The translations under genes were made by a program, and so were the position numbers. The notes under the pieces are model-generated. The model was given only the letters and a program-made list of their open reading frames with translations, made no database searches and had not been told where the DNA came from. A DNA stretch of 64,000 nt from Sarcocystis neurona (lineage: Eukaryota > Apicomplexa > Conoidasida > Eucoccidiorida > Sarcocystidae): NCBI GenBank assembly GCA_000727475.1, contig KL647291.1, forward strand, positions 986,891 through 1,050,890, given 5' to 3'. Positions 12,801-24,200 of this stretch are shown piece by piece. Positions within the stretch are counted from its first letter, which is position 1, and each line of letters starts with the position of its first letter.

Positions 12801-15050
12801 ATGAACTCACGTGTACGAGTATATCGGTGTTCCACACAGGGTGATGCACGTCCGTATTTGTTGACGCACGCGGTACCGAATGCACTTTTCTTATGGCAAT
12901 AGTGGGCTAATAGTGGCGCCTTCATGCCGGAAACCCGTTCTCCCGGAACCAAACCTGGTTCTTCCTACAGTGAAGAAGAAAATATTTGAAAGCGCATGTT
13001 CGTTTGATGTGCATTTGTATCAATAGGATGGACGCAAAATTTGGCTTATTTCTGTTTGTGTCTGTCCGCGCAAGGAAGTACAGGCGGAGTGATGCACCGA
13101 AGTCCACAGGCAATATACTCTTATTCATAGAACGTGAGTTACAGGTGTACAGTTCCGGTGGGAGTGATGGAAGAGCCTCTACTAGCCGGCTCTAGGATAC
13201 TTGCTGCTGAAACAACAGAAAGGTAGAAATGCAGCATTGAATGCACCGAGGCACCAAAAGGAGAATTCACCTCACGTTGAGGCCTCCACGCGTTTTCCTT
13301 ATTCCTCGTGGGCGAGCGCTTACGCCTATTGATATCCTTGAGTGTCCAGACAGAATGAAACTTATACTGCATCAGTCCAGTGGGCTCTGGACACAAACAT
13401 GTGGTCACAGTGCGTGAAGTGGACAGGTGATTTGCATATGTGTGTATTGATGTAGGTAAACACGAACATGTTCGCCTACCGCGGGGACGAACATAGGCAA
13501 ATATACACATATGTATATATATACAGAGAGAGAGACTTACACGTACACAGGTGAATTCATATACACGGAAATAGACAGGTGGAGAGGTCCAACGATAACG
13601 TAGACAGGTCCAACTGTACATGTAGACAGTGTCGTATACGAAAGATGCACAGAAGTGCCCAGCCGTGAAGCAAGACAGATGAATGTATGTTATCTACGTA
13701 CACGAATAGGTAGGGGTAAGTATTTCGATCCATGGAAATACACAGCTGTGAAGCACGACAGACACACGTAGATGGTTGCAAGAACATGTACAGACAGAGG
13801 CAGGTATTCCGAAACACCCGTCAGTCAGAAACAACCGTCCAACTTATTATTATAGGTAGAAGTGTCTATAGCTACGTCTAGTCGATGCGAAACCGCGGAC
13901 AATGTCCCTTAGAAATATTCATAATCAAAAAATAATTCTGTTTCCCTCGTTCAGTGTTCACGGACGAACGTCTAGGAAGTGGTTAATATAATACGACAAT
14001 ATGTGGTTACTACATGTATAGTACACATGTCTACACACATGTAGACTATATATATATATATATATATGTGCGCGCTGTGGCTTTTGACTTCTCGGCCCAT
14101 CCAAGCCTGTGCACGTATGGATAGGCAGGTGCGTGTACACGGACTTCCATTCTTGGCTAAAAACTTCGTAGGCACACGCATGACCATACATATATTTCAC
14201 TTGCACGTGCATTAACAATCATCCTCGCATACGCAAGAACACATACATACACATATGCACATATACGGATAGACACAAACGCACTCCTACATGCATTTTC
14301 TTGGTCACGCTATACAAAGTTGCGTGTATACACGTGTGTGTAGATGAGTGTGCCCACCCACACAACCACGGATCCATATGCGCGTGCCGACAACCGTACA
14401 CGAGCGTGTACCGCCACACTTTTCTGTCACAAAGAAGCACAAGAAGAGCCTGCCTGACGAAAGTCGTGGGAAGAAGGTGGTTGAGCTTTTAGAAAGGCAG
14501 TATCCTCCAAAGTGTCCTTTTAACGTGTGAAAGAATGATGGCTATTTCCCCTCTGCACTACGGCGAACGACACGCTGACCGTTTTACACGTAGACCGAGT
14601 ACAACCGTGTTGCGGCCTGCACAGATACAATAAGCATCTGCCACTCCCCTCTGAGGTTCTCGACTTCGTGGTGACTCGTGCTAAAAGGCTAGCATCTCGG
14701 TAAAGCGTGTGTGATGGACCGTGCGCGAGGTAAAGAATTCTGACAGAAAAGGGATTTTGGCAAAGTAGAGCACCACAGGCAGGTGCTGGCGCTCTGTATT
14801 AGGAGTAGTGAGCTCCATACTTGCCGCCTTCTCTATCCACTCACGCTGACGGACAGCTTCACATATCTTCGTATTCTCTAGCTGTATCCAGTTAAAGATG
14901 TGTCGGTAGCGTGTGTCCCTCCACAAAGAGACGCAAGCCGCATGTTTGGTAGGCGTTTGCGCACGGATTCTCCTCCTCCGTATATTGCACGTCGGTGCCC
15001 GTCTGTGTGCGTCTTTAGTATTCGAGAACTTTTGCCATGTGACAGTAAAC
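9831..15050 (-). CDS. Unidentified multi-exon gene (C-terminal part)
   Basis: Four exon-like segments link in compatible phases. A: about 15050 to 14845, left edge uncertain, encoding a stretch containing NWIQLENTKICEAVRQ, donor GTGAGT. B: 13386-13324, acceptor TCCAG, encoding PTGLMQYKFHSVWTLKDINR, donor GTAAGC. C: 10316-10069, encoding KRLWNFFSAIR through TILQELWENEAL to CENTERLRDT, donor GTATGG. D: 9923-9831, encoding KSAAKKLTQLHHGKEAH to EQLFRP and stop. The A-B and C-D joins are in phase. The B-C join is in phase if C starts at 10316, but a missing exon is possible. An intronic sense-strand CTG tract (about 10850-10930) lies between B and C, and a possible extra exon near 10.4-10.8 kb remains open in two frames. 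No family is recognised. It runs tandem to the CA-related gene and divergent from PGAM. Confidence 0.45.
11546..11643. repeat. Imperfect (GTA)n trinucleotide repeat
   Basis: About 98 bp of plus-strand GTA/GTG units with single-base interruptions. The open frames across it (Val-rich on plus, Thr-rich on minus) are repeat translations. It lies in the large gap between exons B and C of the unidentified minus-strand gene. Confidence 0.9.
12433..12462. repeat. (CA)n microsatellite
   Basis: An uninterrupted CA run of about 14 units in presumed intronic sequence of the minus-strand gene. Confidence 0.9.
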
Positions 15051-16162
15051 GGATCGTGTCAAGCGAAATGATACTCAGACCTCAGTCTCATCTCCGTACG
15101 TTCTCAACCGTGTTAACACGCCTCCACACGAAATCCACTGCTGCTCGTACGCCACGGAACGTATACCCTGCGCATCGAAGAGCGTATGCTAGTTCAAAGT
15201 CGTGCGAGTGGTGAGGCCATCACATTGTCCTGCGTGCATGAGCACGCATTAATTGATGTCTTTACGCATTAAGGGTATCGTAGTAGTCGTGCTTTTTTAA
15301 GCTATACAGACCTACGCCAGCCCCACGGCATCTGAAATCATCTGCAGCTACGTGGAAGCCTGTGTGGACGCAGCAGGGGCTGAGGCGCCGCGTTGTTGTG
15401 CACAATAAAATCTTACGCATCTAAACACAATACAGGTGTACATATAGGTGTGTCGAGCTCTGCAGTAAGCTCTCTCGTATAGATGAATACAAATACGTAA
15501 ACACAGATCCCAACAATGTGGTTTTGCACTCTGTGTCTCCGTCTGAATCCAGCTTTGTCCTCATTTTAAAAGGAGGCAGGTCATGAGTCTGCGCACTGGG
15601 TCACAGGCCTGCACATACACGTGCAGTTGTGTTTGTGTTCGCAAGAGCTGCACACCACATGTGAGGACCCTACAGTAGTAGTTTCCAGCTGGAGAAAGCC
15701 CCCCTTTGGTTTCACTTGTAAAAGAGCTCCAGCCGGATTTAAAGCAGCTCCTACCGGCTTTCCTTTGTTTCTAGGCAGCTATCTCTGTCGTTCACGGCTG
15801 CCCCCCCTCCACCCATACGCGTCGCAGAGACACCCAGATCCACGGATCCACACATACACATCTACAGAACCACATCCGTACATTCCCCCCGACTGTCATC
15901 CCAGTTTACCGTATGTCCCCCGAAAAATATGTATATAGCGTGCACCCGTTTGACCAAGGAACCCGCAGTTAAAAACATACAGACATGTATGGAAGCGACG
16001 AGTGACGCGCACAACCATGTTTACACGTGTTGGTACACGGCTGTGCGTTCCCACCTGTTGCTCGCAGGAACTGCCAATGCACATAGTTGTACGCAACAGT
16101 GTGTCGACCTACCAGGGAACTGGCACATATCCACACACAAATGTAAAGCTACCTAGAAGCAT

Positions 16163-16505
16163 TCAAAACAGCACACAGCTTCGTCCTTCCTCGTGCATCC
16201 ATGAGGCGTGCAGCAGCACAACACCTTTTATATCGTCAGTGAACTTTAAGAAGGACGTGATACGCTTCCGAGCAACGTCTAAAGTAGACTCGTCCCGCCT
16301 CATCATAACCGTCTGCTGCTGCAACATGGGTGCAGTGATGCTGTCTGTTGTCACCGCCGCTCGAGAAGGAAGCTGGTGTTGCGCTGCTGGGAATTTTCCT
16401 GCCGCTTGTCCCGGGCAGCAGCTTCTCCTGCAGCTGTGTTCTGCACCTCCGGACGCAGGCGTCAGTGGCTGCGGCACAGCAGGTGTTGCTGATGATGTTG
16501 CCGTT
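16163..16505 (-). CDS. Possible upstream exon of the minus-strand gene divergent from PGAM
   Basis: The minus-strand frame opens after an in-frame TGA. A usable acceptor (CTGAGGCAG before 16505) would start an exon with ACATCATCAGCAACACC-type Ser/Ala/Thr/Pro-rich coding. It continues through MLQQQTVMMRRDESTLDVA and RKRITSFLKFTDDIKGVV to a stop at 16163. The composition and sense-strand CAG codons fit exons elsewhere in this window. A donor may lie before the stop (GGTGTTG or TGTGTGC), so the right-hand limit on this strand is uncertain. Linkage to the exons at 9.8-15 kb is inferred only from strand and position. Confidence 0.35.
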
Positions 16506-16799
16506 CTGCCTCAGAGTTGTGTGGTGTGTCTGGATCTCGCCGTGAGTTTCTCCTGTTGCAGTGGTGCTGGTGCTGCTGCTCCTGTGCCGCTGTTGGTGCG
16601 CGGCTCCTACCGCTGCTGCTGCTGCTGGCGCTACTACACTGCTGTGTTGCTGCAGGCAGTGATGGGGCTGCTGCTCGGTCGGAGAGGTGGACGACTCGTC
16701 TACATGTGGGGTCCGCGTGCAGAGAGCGTGTTGTTTTTCCTCTCGGCAGGCACGGTTGCACCTTTATTCCTACCTCTCTGTCATCAGTAGTGGAATTCG

Positions 16800-16990
16800 G
16801 TATTTTTACTTCACTGGACCACCTGTTTGTTGTTGTATCCTGTTTCAGTTGTGCATTTTGTTTCCACGCCCCTCTCAACTTCTTGCCCTTCACAGTCCGC
16901 TTGAGCAATTTCTTTCTGCATTTTTTTTTCACCGTAAAAACGGGATCCTTCCGCCCCCTCCAGTCGCTCCTCTCTTCCGCTGGTGCCACC
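16800..16990 (+). promoter_or_regulatory. PGAM 5' leader with pyrimidine-rich tract and strong start context
   Basis: The 190 bases before the PGAM start are pyrimidine-rich (TTTTTTTTCACCG, then CCGCCCCCTCCAG and CTCCTCTCTTCCG) and end in GCCACCATG, a near-ideal eukaryotic initiation context that fixes the start at 16991. The region between this start and the candidate minus exon at 16505 would serve as a shared divergent promoter if that exon is real. No TATA-like element stands out. Confidence 0.35.
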
Positions 16991-18170
16991 ATGCCGGGAC
17001 CCGTGAAGCACACGCTCGTTCTTCTCCGCCACGGTAATGCAAAATGACGCCGGGGAAATGGGAGATATGCCACAAGGAAAAGAAAAGACAGAAACGCAAC
17101 AAGGGGGAGCAGGCGGACGGATAGAAATGAGATATATCGGTTTCTAGAGAGATACGCAGCAGGAACAAGACAAGAGATGCACGCGAAAGTGCGGAATACC
17201 TCCCAAAGTAGAATCCACACATAACGCACAAACACAGGAAGCTACAGAGATGCAGTACGGAGGCAGCACTTTCACGGAAAAGAAAAGCTGTGGCTGCTTT
17301 GCGCTCTGCGTACAGGCAGAACAGTTCCGTCCCCGAGTGGTGGTTGGGTAGAAGTATTTCCTGTACCATAGGCGTGTGTAGAACTGACGCTCTGAACCCC
17401 CCAACAAGATGTATGTGGTGGAGAGGGAATCTGTACAATAGTCTGCCGGACAAAAAGCAGTCTATTCATCTTCTCTCCGTGTACATATCTGCATGTTTAC
17501 TCTTCATATTTGCCTGTGTGGAACAAGTCTCACGTACCTTCAAGTATGTGGATGAGCGTTACACAAGAGGTATGTGTATAAGAACGTGGATGAGGCACGA
17601 AGGAAGCACAATCTCGTCTCCTGCGAAGAAGTACACGTGCTTTTTCTTCTCTCTCTCAACACATGTACAGAATGATCTGCTACCGGTCGCACGCCACGCG
17701 CAGAACTTCTAGTCTTGCTTATCTGTATACTCCTCACGTGTACATCTCTACACGAGTGTATATCCGACATAATTGCAAGCACACCTGTATATACGTGAAT
17801 GTCTCTACCCTCCATGTATCTGCATATCTGTGTATATACTATCCATACATAGATATAGGTATATGTGTACTAGTGCACACGCAGTCCACACGTAAGAGTG
17901 GGATATAAGGCAGCAGCATGCAACAAGACAGATTCACCGGTGACCCACTGCAATGGCAGAACATAACAAACTTTCCTTTTTTTTGCTATTCCTCTATGCG
18001 ACAGAGAAGGTAGAGACGCACTGTTGTGTGCGCGCACACCCGTAGACGTACGTAACGAGTACATGGCGGGCAATCGACACGTCTTTGTTCATACAAATAA
18101 ATAGTGGTATTCATATATGTAGGAGGCAGACAAATCCTATGCGGAGTTCTACCTACATGCATATGTGTGC

Positions 18171-18210
<40 letters not shown>

Positions 18211-21200
18211 GCACTGGGCAACCATGTCCGTCGCCGTGTCAACGAGCATCTGTGTAGAGATTTATGGTATATTGCCGCAGTACCTGCTTGAGTTGTCAGG
18301 CTCACCACACGGCTCTACAGGTGGCGGTCGCTACGCCTACATATATATGCATGCATGCGTATATAGGTATACACATATACATATACGCCTGCGCAGGTGA
18401 CAGTCACTACACCCATATATATACATATTAACGTGCATGTGGGTGTACGTGTATGTATACCTACCTGCTCATATGATAATGACTATACCTCCATACATAT
18501 ATATATATATATATATATATGCACATGTGTGTAGCTGTACATATATATATATATATATCTGCTCAGGTGACAACCATTCCGCATATATATATATATATAT
18601 GCACGTGTATATTAGCATATATATATCTCTGGTGACAACCACTACGCATTTATACATGTGTATATATACGCAGGTATATATATATATATATCTGCTATAC
18701 TGATTGACACTCACTACGCCTCCACACCTATCTATATATATATATATAAAGTGTATGTAAACGTATACACATATATGTATGTACATATACAAATACGATT
18801 ATGGACTCATACATTTCTTTATATATATGCTTATTCAGTTCACGTTCACTACGTATCATCTCTCTATCTATCTATATATAGAGATATGTAGGTGTATATA
18901 CGCATGTGCGTATGTATATATGCATCTCTATATGCAGGCGTATGTGAGTACGTACATGTGTGTGGGGTTGAGGAAATGTGTGTAGATGCTTTCAATTGAG
19001 AAGTACTTTTTGCGTGTGTCTCTTCGTCACTAATTTTTTACGTATTATTTTATCTGTTTATACCGACTTGCGCGTAAATTTGTCTGTCGATGATACCTAG
19101 AGACGTAGTATATCTATATGCGTGGCGCCCAGAATAGACGTATGTTCACACACATGTATATACTCTTCAATATTTATGTAGATATACATGCTCTCCAAAA
19201 TCTATTCACATGTATATATCTACACATATGTGGCGTCTTCCATAGATATCGTCTTCAGCACATATATATATATATATATTCCTCTCTCTCCCTTTCTATA
19301 TATATATGCGCAGTTGTATATATGTGTAGTCTTCAGCGTGTATACGTATGTATATATATGTCTATGGAGGTATTCTTCAATATATAATGTATATGTATAT
19401 ATTTATGCGTGTATGGCGGGAGAATTTGTGTCACGTGGGCATATAGAGAGAATAAATACGCGTGTACGGAAGTTGACTTTTTTCGATCTTTCTCTTCCAT
19501 GAGTAGAGGGACGTGTACAAGAGAAAGATAGAGGGGAAGCGTCAAAGAGAGAGGAGGAGTGCGAGAGAAGAGAAGAGGAGGGAGACAGAGGGGGTGCTGC
19601 CTCTGTGTGTCACGGCCACCGCGCGTCATCACTAACACCCCGTGACCGGCACTTCTCTTACCCAAATTCATTTTCGTATAAGTGCGCAAGTGTAATAAAT
19701 AAATTTGTGTATATATCTGCTCATACATATACATACAAATGTACACATATATATATATGTACCAATATACACGTATATCTCTCTCTATGTATACATGTGT
19801 ACCTACATATATATATGTGCATGGTTACACACATATATGAGTGTATGCATATTGTGAGCATCCTCATATATATGTCCAGACATACGCATACATCTGTGTA
19901 GTTACACATATATATGTGTATAAATATACACGTAGTTCTCTCTCTCTCTATATGCGTATACATATATATATGTGTACGTATATATGCATGATTATGCACA
20001 TGTATGAATATATGATTATACTCGTGTATATGTGTATAGTTAGACATCCACGCATATATTTACAGTTACGTATTTACGTGTATGATCCTACGGATGTATA
20101 GATAAACACATGGATGATAGGTATTTGTATATGTATATTTTTATCTGAACCTATATGCTGTTTATACTCATATATGCTTATTTCCACATATGCATGCATT
20201 TGTATATGTATGTGGAGATGTCCTGCTGCGGGTATTACACTCGTATGCGTATCTCGCTCTGTACATATAATATATACGAGTGTCTGTTAACGACTCCAAC
20301 ATTCGTACATGGGGATAGTAAACTGCGCCCTTTTCCCCCCCATATATATGGTGGAAGAAATGAATACACAGAGACGAGCAGGGTTGGCGCTTATATCGAG
20401 CAGGGAACAACAGTTTGAAAAAGGAGAGTCGGCGTTGAAGCCTTGAAGGGTGGTGGGGTGGACCCTGGGTTTGAACTTTTTTGTTTTCTTTCTTTCTGTC
20501 TCTCTCTTTCTCGCGCGGACCACTTTTTCTGTCTCTCTTCTGCCCTCCTTTGTTCCTCGCTTTGGCTTCTCTTTCTCTTCTGTGAACTCTCTGTGTCTCT
20601 CTCTCTCTGTTTCCTTTCTCTCTCTCTCTGTGTTTCTTTTGTGCAAGTTCTCCTTCTTCTTTTTCTGCTCCTCGCTCGTTTTCTTCCGTTTGTGAGAAAT
20701 TTTCCTTTTCTCTCTGTCTCTTTTTTCTCTCCCTCTTACAAGCTGCTTCTTTTCTCTCTGTCCTTCCTCTCTTTTGTTGCAGGAGAGTCGACGTGGAACA
20801 AAGAGAACCGCTTCACGGGATGGACAGACGTAGAACTTTCTCCCGCAGGAGAAAAGGAAGCTGTGTAAGAATTTCTCTTCCCCTCTCTCTCTCTCTGTGT
20901 CTCTCTTTCCCTCTGTCTCTTTCTCTGTCTTCCTCTATCTCTTCTTCTCTCTTCCTCTCTCTTGCTCTCTCTGTCTCTCTGTCTTCCTCTCCTTCCCTCT
21001 CTCTCTGTGTCTCTCTTTCTTTCTCTCTTCCTCTCTATCTTTCCCTCTCTCTTTCTCTTTCCCTCTCTCTCTTTCTCTCTGTCTCTTTCTCTCTGTCTCC
21101 TCCTCTCTTTCTTTCTCTCTGTCTCTTTCTCTCTGTCTCCTCCTCTCTCTCTTCCTCTCTCTCTCTCTGTGTCTCTTTCTTTCTCTTCCTTTCTCTCTCT

Positions 21201-24200
21201 TTCCCTTTGTCTCTCTGTCTTCTCCTCTCTGTGTCTCTTCCTCTGTCTTCGTCTCTCTTCCTCTCTCTCTCTCTGTCTCCTCCTCTCTCTCTGTTCCTCT
21301 TCCTCTTTCTCTCTTCCTCTCTGTCTCTCTATCTCTCTATCTTTCCCTCTCTGTCTCTCTGTCTCCTCTTCCTCTCTCTGTCTCCTCTCTCTTCCTCTTT
21401 CTCTCTCTCTTCCTATCTGTCTCTCTATCTCTCTATCTTTCCCTCTCTCTGTCTCTCTTTTCCTCTCTCTCTCTCTTTACCTCTCTCTCTGTCTCTTTCT
21501 CTCTCTCTTCCTCTGTCTTCATTTCTCTTTTCCTCTCTCCTCCTCTCTCTGTCTCCTCCTCTCTCTCTCTGTCTCTTTCTTCCTTCCTCTCTCTTCCCCT
21601 CTGTCTCTCTATCCCTCCCTCTCCCGCTCTCTTTCTCTTCCCCTCTTTCTCTCTTCCTCTCTTTCTCTCTGTCTCCTCCTCTCTCTGTTCCTCTTCCTCT
21701 TCCCTTCTGTCTCTTCCTCTCTCTCTTCCCTTCTGTCTCTTCCTCTCTGTCTCTCTGTCTCCTCTTCCTCTCTCTGTCTCCTCTCTGTCTTCCTCTCTGT
21801 CTCCCTTTCTTTCTTCCTCTCTTTCTCTCCGTCTCTCTGTCTTTCCCTGTCTCTGTCTCTTCCTCTCTCCCTCTCTCCCTCTCTCTATCTCTCTCCAGTT
21901 TCTTCAGTAATGACCCTGCACCCGCGCTTTATCAATTTGTGGCTTTTGTCTTCCCTTCCCCCGTCCCCGACAGACTCTTCCCTCTCCTTCTTGACAGACA
22001 ACACTTCCTCCCCCTCTTCCTTTTGCGTTGTAAATTCTGCCTTTTTCTCTTCCTAGTCTCTCCTTCGGAATAACAAGTGATGCTTTCTACGTCTCTCTTC
22101 ATCGCTGCTTCTTCCCTTTCTTTCGTAACAGAAACGCGGCTTGTGCGTCTTTTTGCTGTTCTCGCCTTCCCTCTTTTTACCACCCCCTTTTTTCTCGTCC
22201 TCGTTGCTGTCTGCTTCTCCTTCGCCATCACTCGCTGCTCTCCTTCTTTTCGGTTCTTCGTCTGCTTTCCGTGCCCCCCTTTCTCTTCTCTCTGTTTCCG
22301 GCTCCCTTCGCCCGTTCCTTCTCTTTTCCGGGGCTCCGTTCGCTTCCTTTTCCCCTTTCTCGGTCGTTATCTCTGTGCATTTTGTCTTCGTCTCTCTCCA
22401 TCGCTAAGCTGGTTATTTGTTCTCTATCTTTGTCTCTCCGTCCCCCCTGCTTCTTCTTCTCTGTGGTCTTCGTCTGTTCCGTCTTCCCCCTCCGGCCCCC
22501 CCGTTCGCCGTCCCCACCTTCTATCTCTTCTTCTTATCGTCTTTTTCGCTTCTTTTCTCTCTTCATGTATCCCTCTTCTCCCATTGCTCCTGCTGCTGCT
22601 GTGCCCCGCGTTCGCCTCATTGCCCCCGCCTCCTCGTCATTCCTCTGCAAAAGCGTCTTCCTTCGACGTTCTGTGCCCCTTCGCCGACTCAACATTTTCT
22701 CCTCGTGTTTGTGCTTGTGGCTTCGCTCGTTTCACCCCATTTACCACCACTCCCTGGGATCCTTTCTGTTTTCCTCGCACCTGCTTCGACGACCAGACGT
22801 GCACGTGTGGAAGAGCACGCTGAGAAAGAGAAAACTCACGGCGAAGCTCTCCGTCTCCCGCTGCTGCAGCTGCTGCTGCGCTTCATAAATCTGCTGCTGC
22901 TGCCGCGAGCCTGTGTGTGTGTTGGTGCTTGGCGCAGAGAAGCGGCGATGGCGTTGAAAGCGAAGGGTTTCAAATTTGACGTCGCCTTTACATCCGTTCT
23001 CCGCAGGTGGGGACCTGTTTGTTTTTGGTCTTTCTTATCCTGTGAAGTAAACGACTTTTCTGTATCACAAACAACTTATAATTTTTGATTCGAAACATTC
23101 TAAATTCTGGGATATAGATGTCGACCTGATGTTGCGAGGGGGAAGAGAGATGTCTTGGTGACGGAGGAGAGGAAGAGCGTCTTCTGAGCCGCTTCCCCCT
23201 TACCTGCTGCGCCTCAAATCACTTTTTTTCATTCGTGTCTGCGCCTGTCTGTATATGTGATATATGTGTGTGTGTGTGTCTGTGTGTGTCTACACGTCTG
23301 TGTCTACATACATGTGTCTATACGTATCTCTCCCCGATGACTCTCTTTGAAACTCCTCACAGTGTCTTGTAGATGAATATCTCTCTCAGTATATCTGCCT
23401 ACATCTGTCTAGATTGGTGTCTGTATTGACCTTAAATTACATATACATATGTATATATAAAATCAAAAGTACATATATATACATATACACACACACACAC
23501 ACACAAGTATACTGTATTATATATGTATATATACACATATACATTGAATTACATATATTCACATATATATATAAGCTATTTATGTATATACATATATATA
23601 AATATACATATACATATACATATATATATATATATATGTATAGGTACATGTATTGAAATTATATGTATATATATGTATATATATAGTGATATCGACTGCG
23701 TTTGTGTATGATAGATTATCTGCCTGCTTTGCTAGAACCAGGTAGGATTTCTGTGTCTCTGTCACTGTTTGTGTCTCTGCCTATCAAGACTTACATCCAC
23801 CTGTTTATTTGTCCGTCCACTTTATAAATGAATCATCGCTGTGCATGTGTGTGTCTCGCTGTAGCCTTGAAGGATTCACCTTCTGCGTATATGTGTGGGT
23901 GTGTCTCTCTTTACTCGTAGAGAAGGATATATATATATATGTGTGTGCGTGCATACATATATATGTATATATATAGAGCGATATATATATTCTGTGCATT
24001 TGTGTGTCTTGTGTGTGCGTGTGTGTGTGCCAATATTGATGGACCTGTAGATCTCTCTGTCTCTATCCTCGTGCTCTCCTATTCGTGTACGTGTATATAT
24101 ACCTCTACCTCGCCCTTCCTATGAATTTTTTTGTAGATCTCGATACAGCTAACTATTAAAAAAAAAGACACATACTCATGTGTGTGCGTCACTATATGTT

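Noticed and set aside
16462..17235. Minus-strand frame of 257 residues overlapping the PGAM start
   Set aside because: It spans the PGAM first exon and leader on the opposite strand and has no motif. Only its Ser/Gln-rich end near 16500-16700 might contain a short real exon.
20793..22073. 426-residue plus-strand open frame (and two overlapping long frames) rich in Ser, Leu and Phe
   Set aside because: It is the translation of the CT tract inside PGAM intron 2. The tract lacks adenine and cannot form stop codons, and the flanking PGAM splice sites are certain.
22077..23088. Overlapping plus-strand frames of 205-248 residues rich in Phe, Ser, Leu and Pro
   Set aside because: They lie within PGAM intron 2 in pyrimidine-rich sequence, lack motifs, and only the last part (22938-23006) is a real PGAM exon in its own frame.
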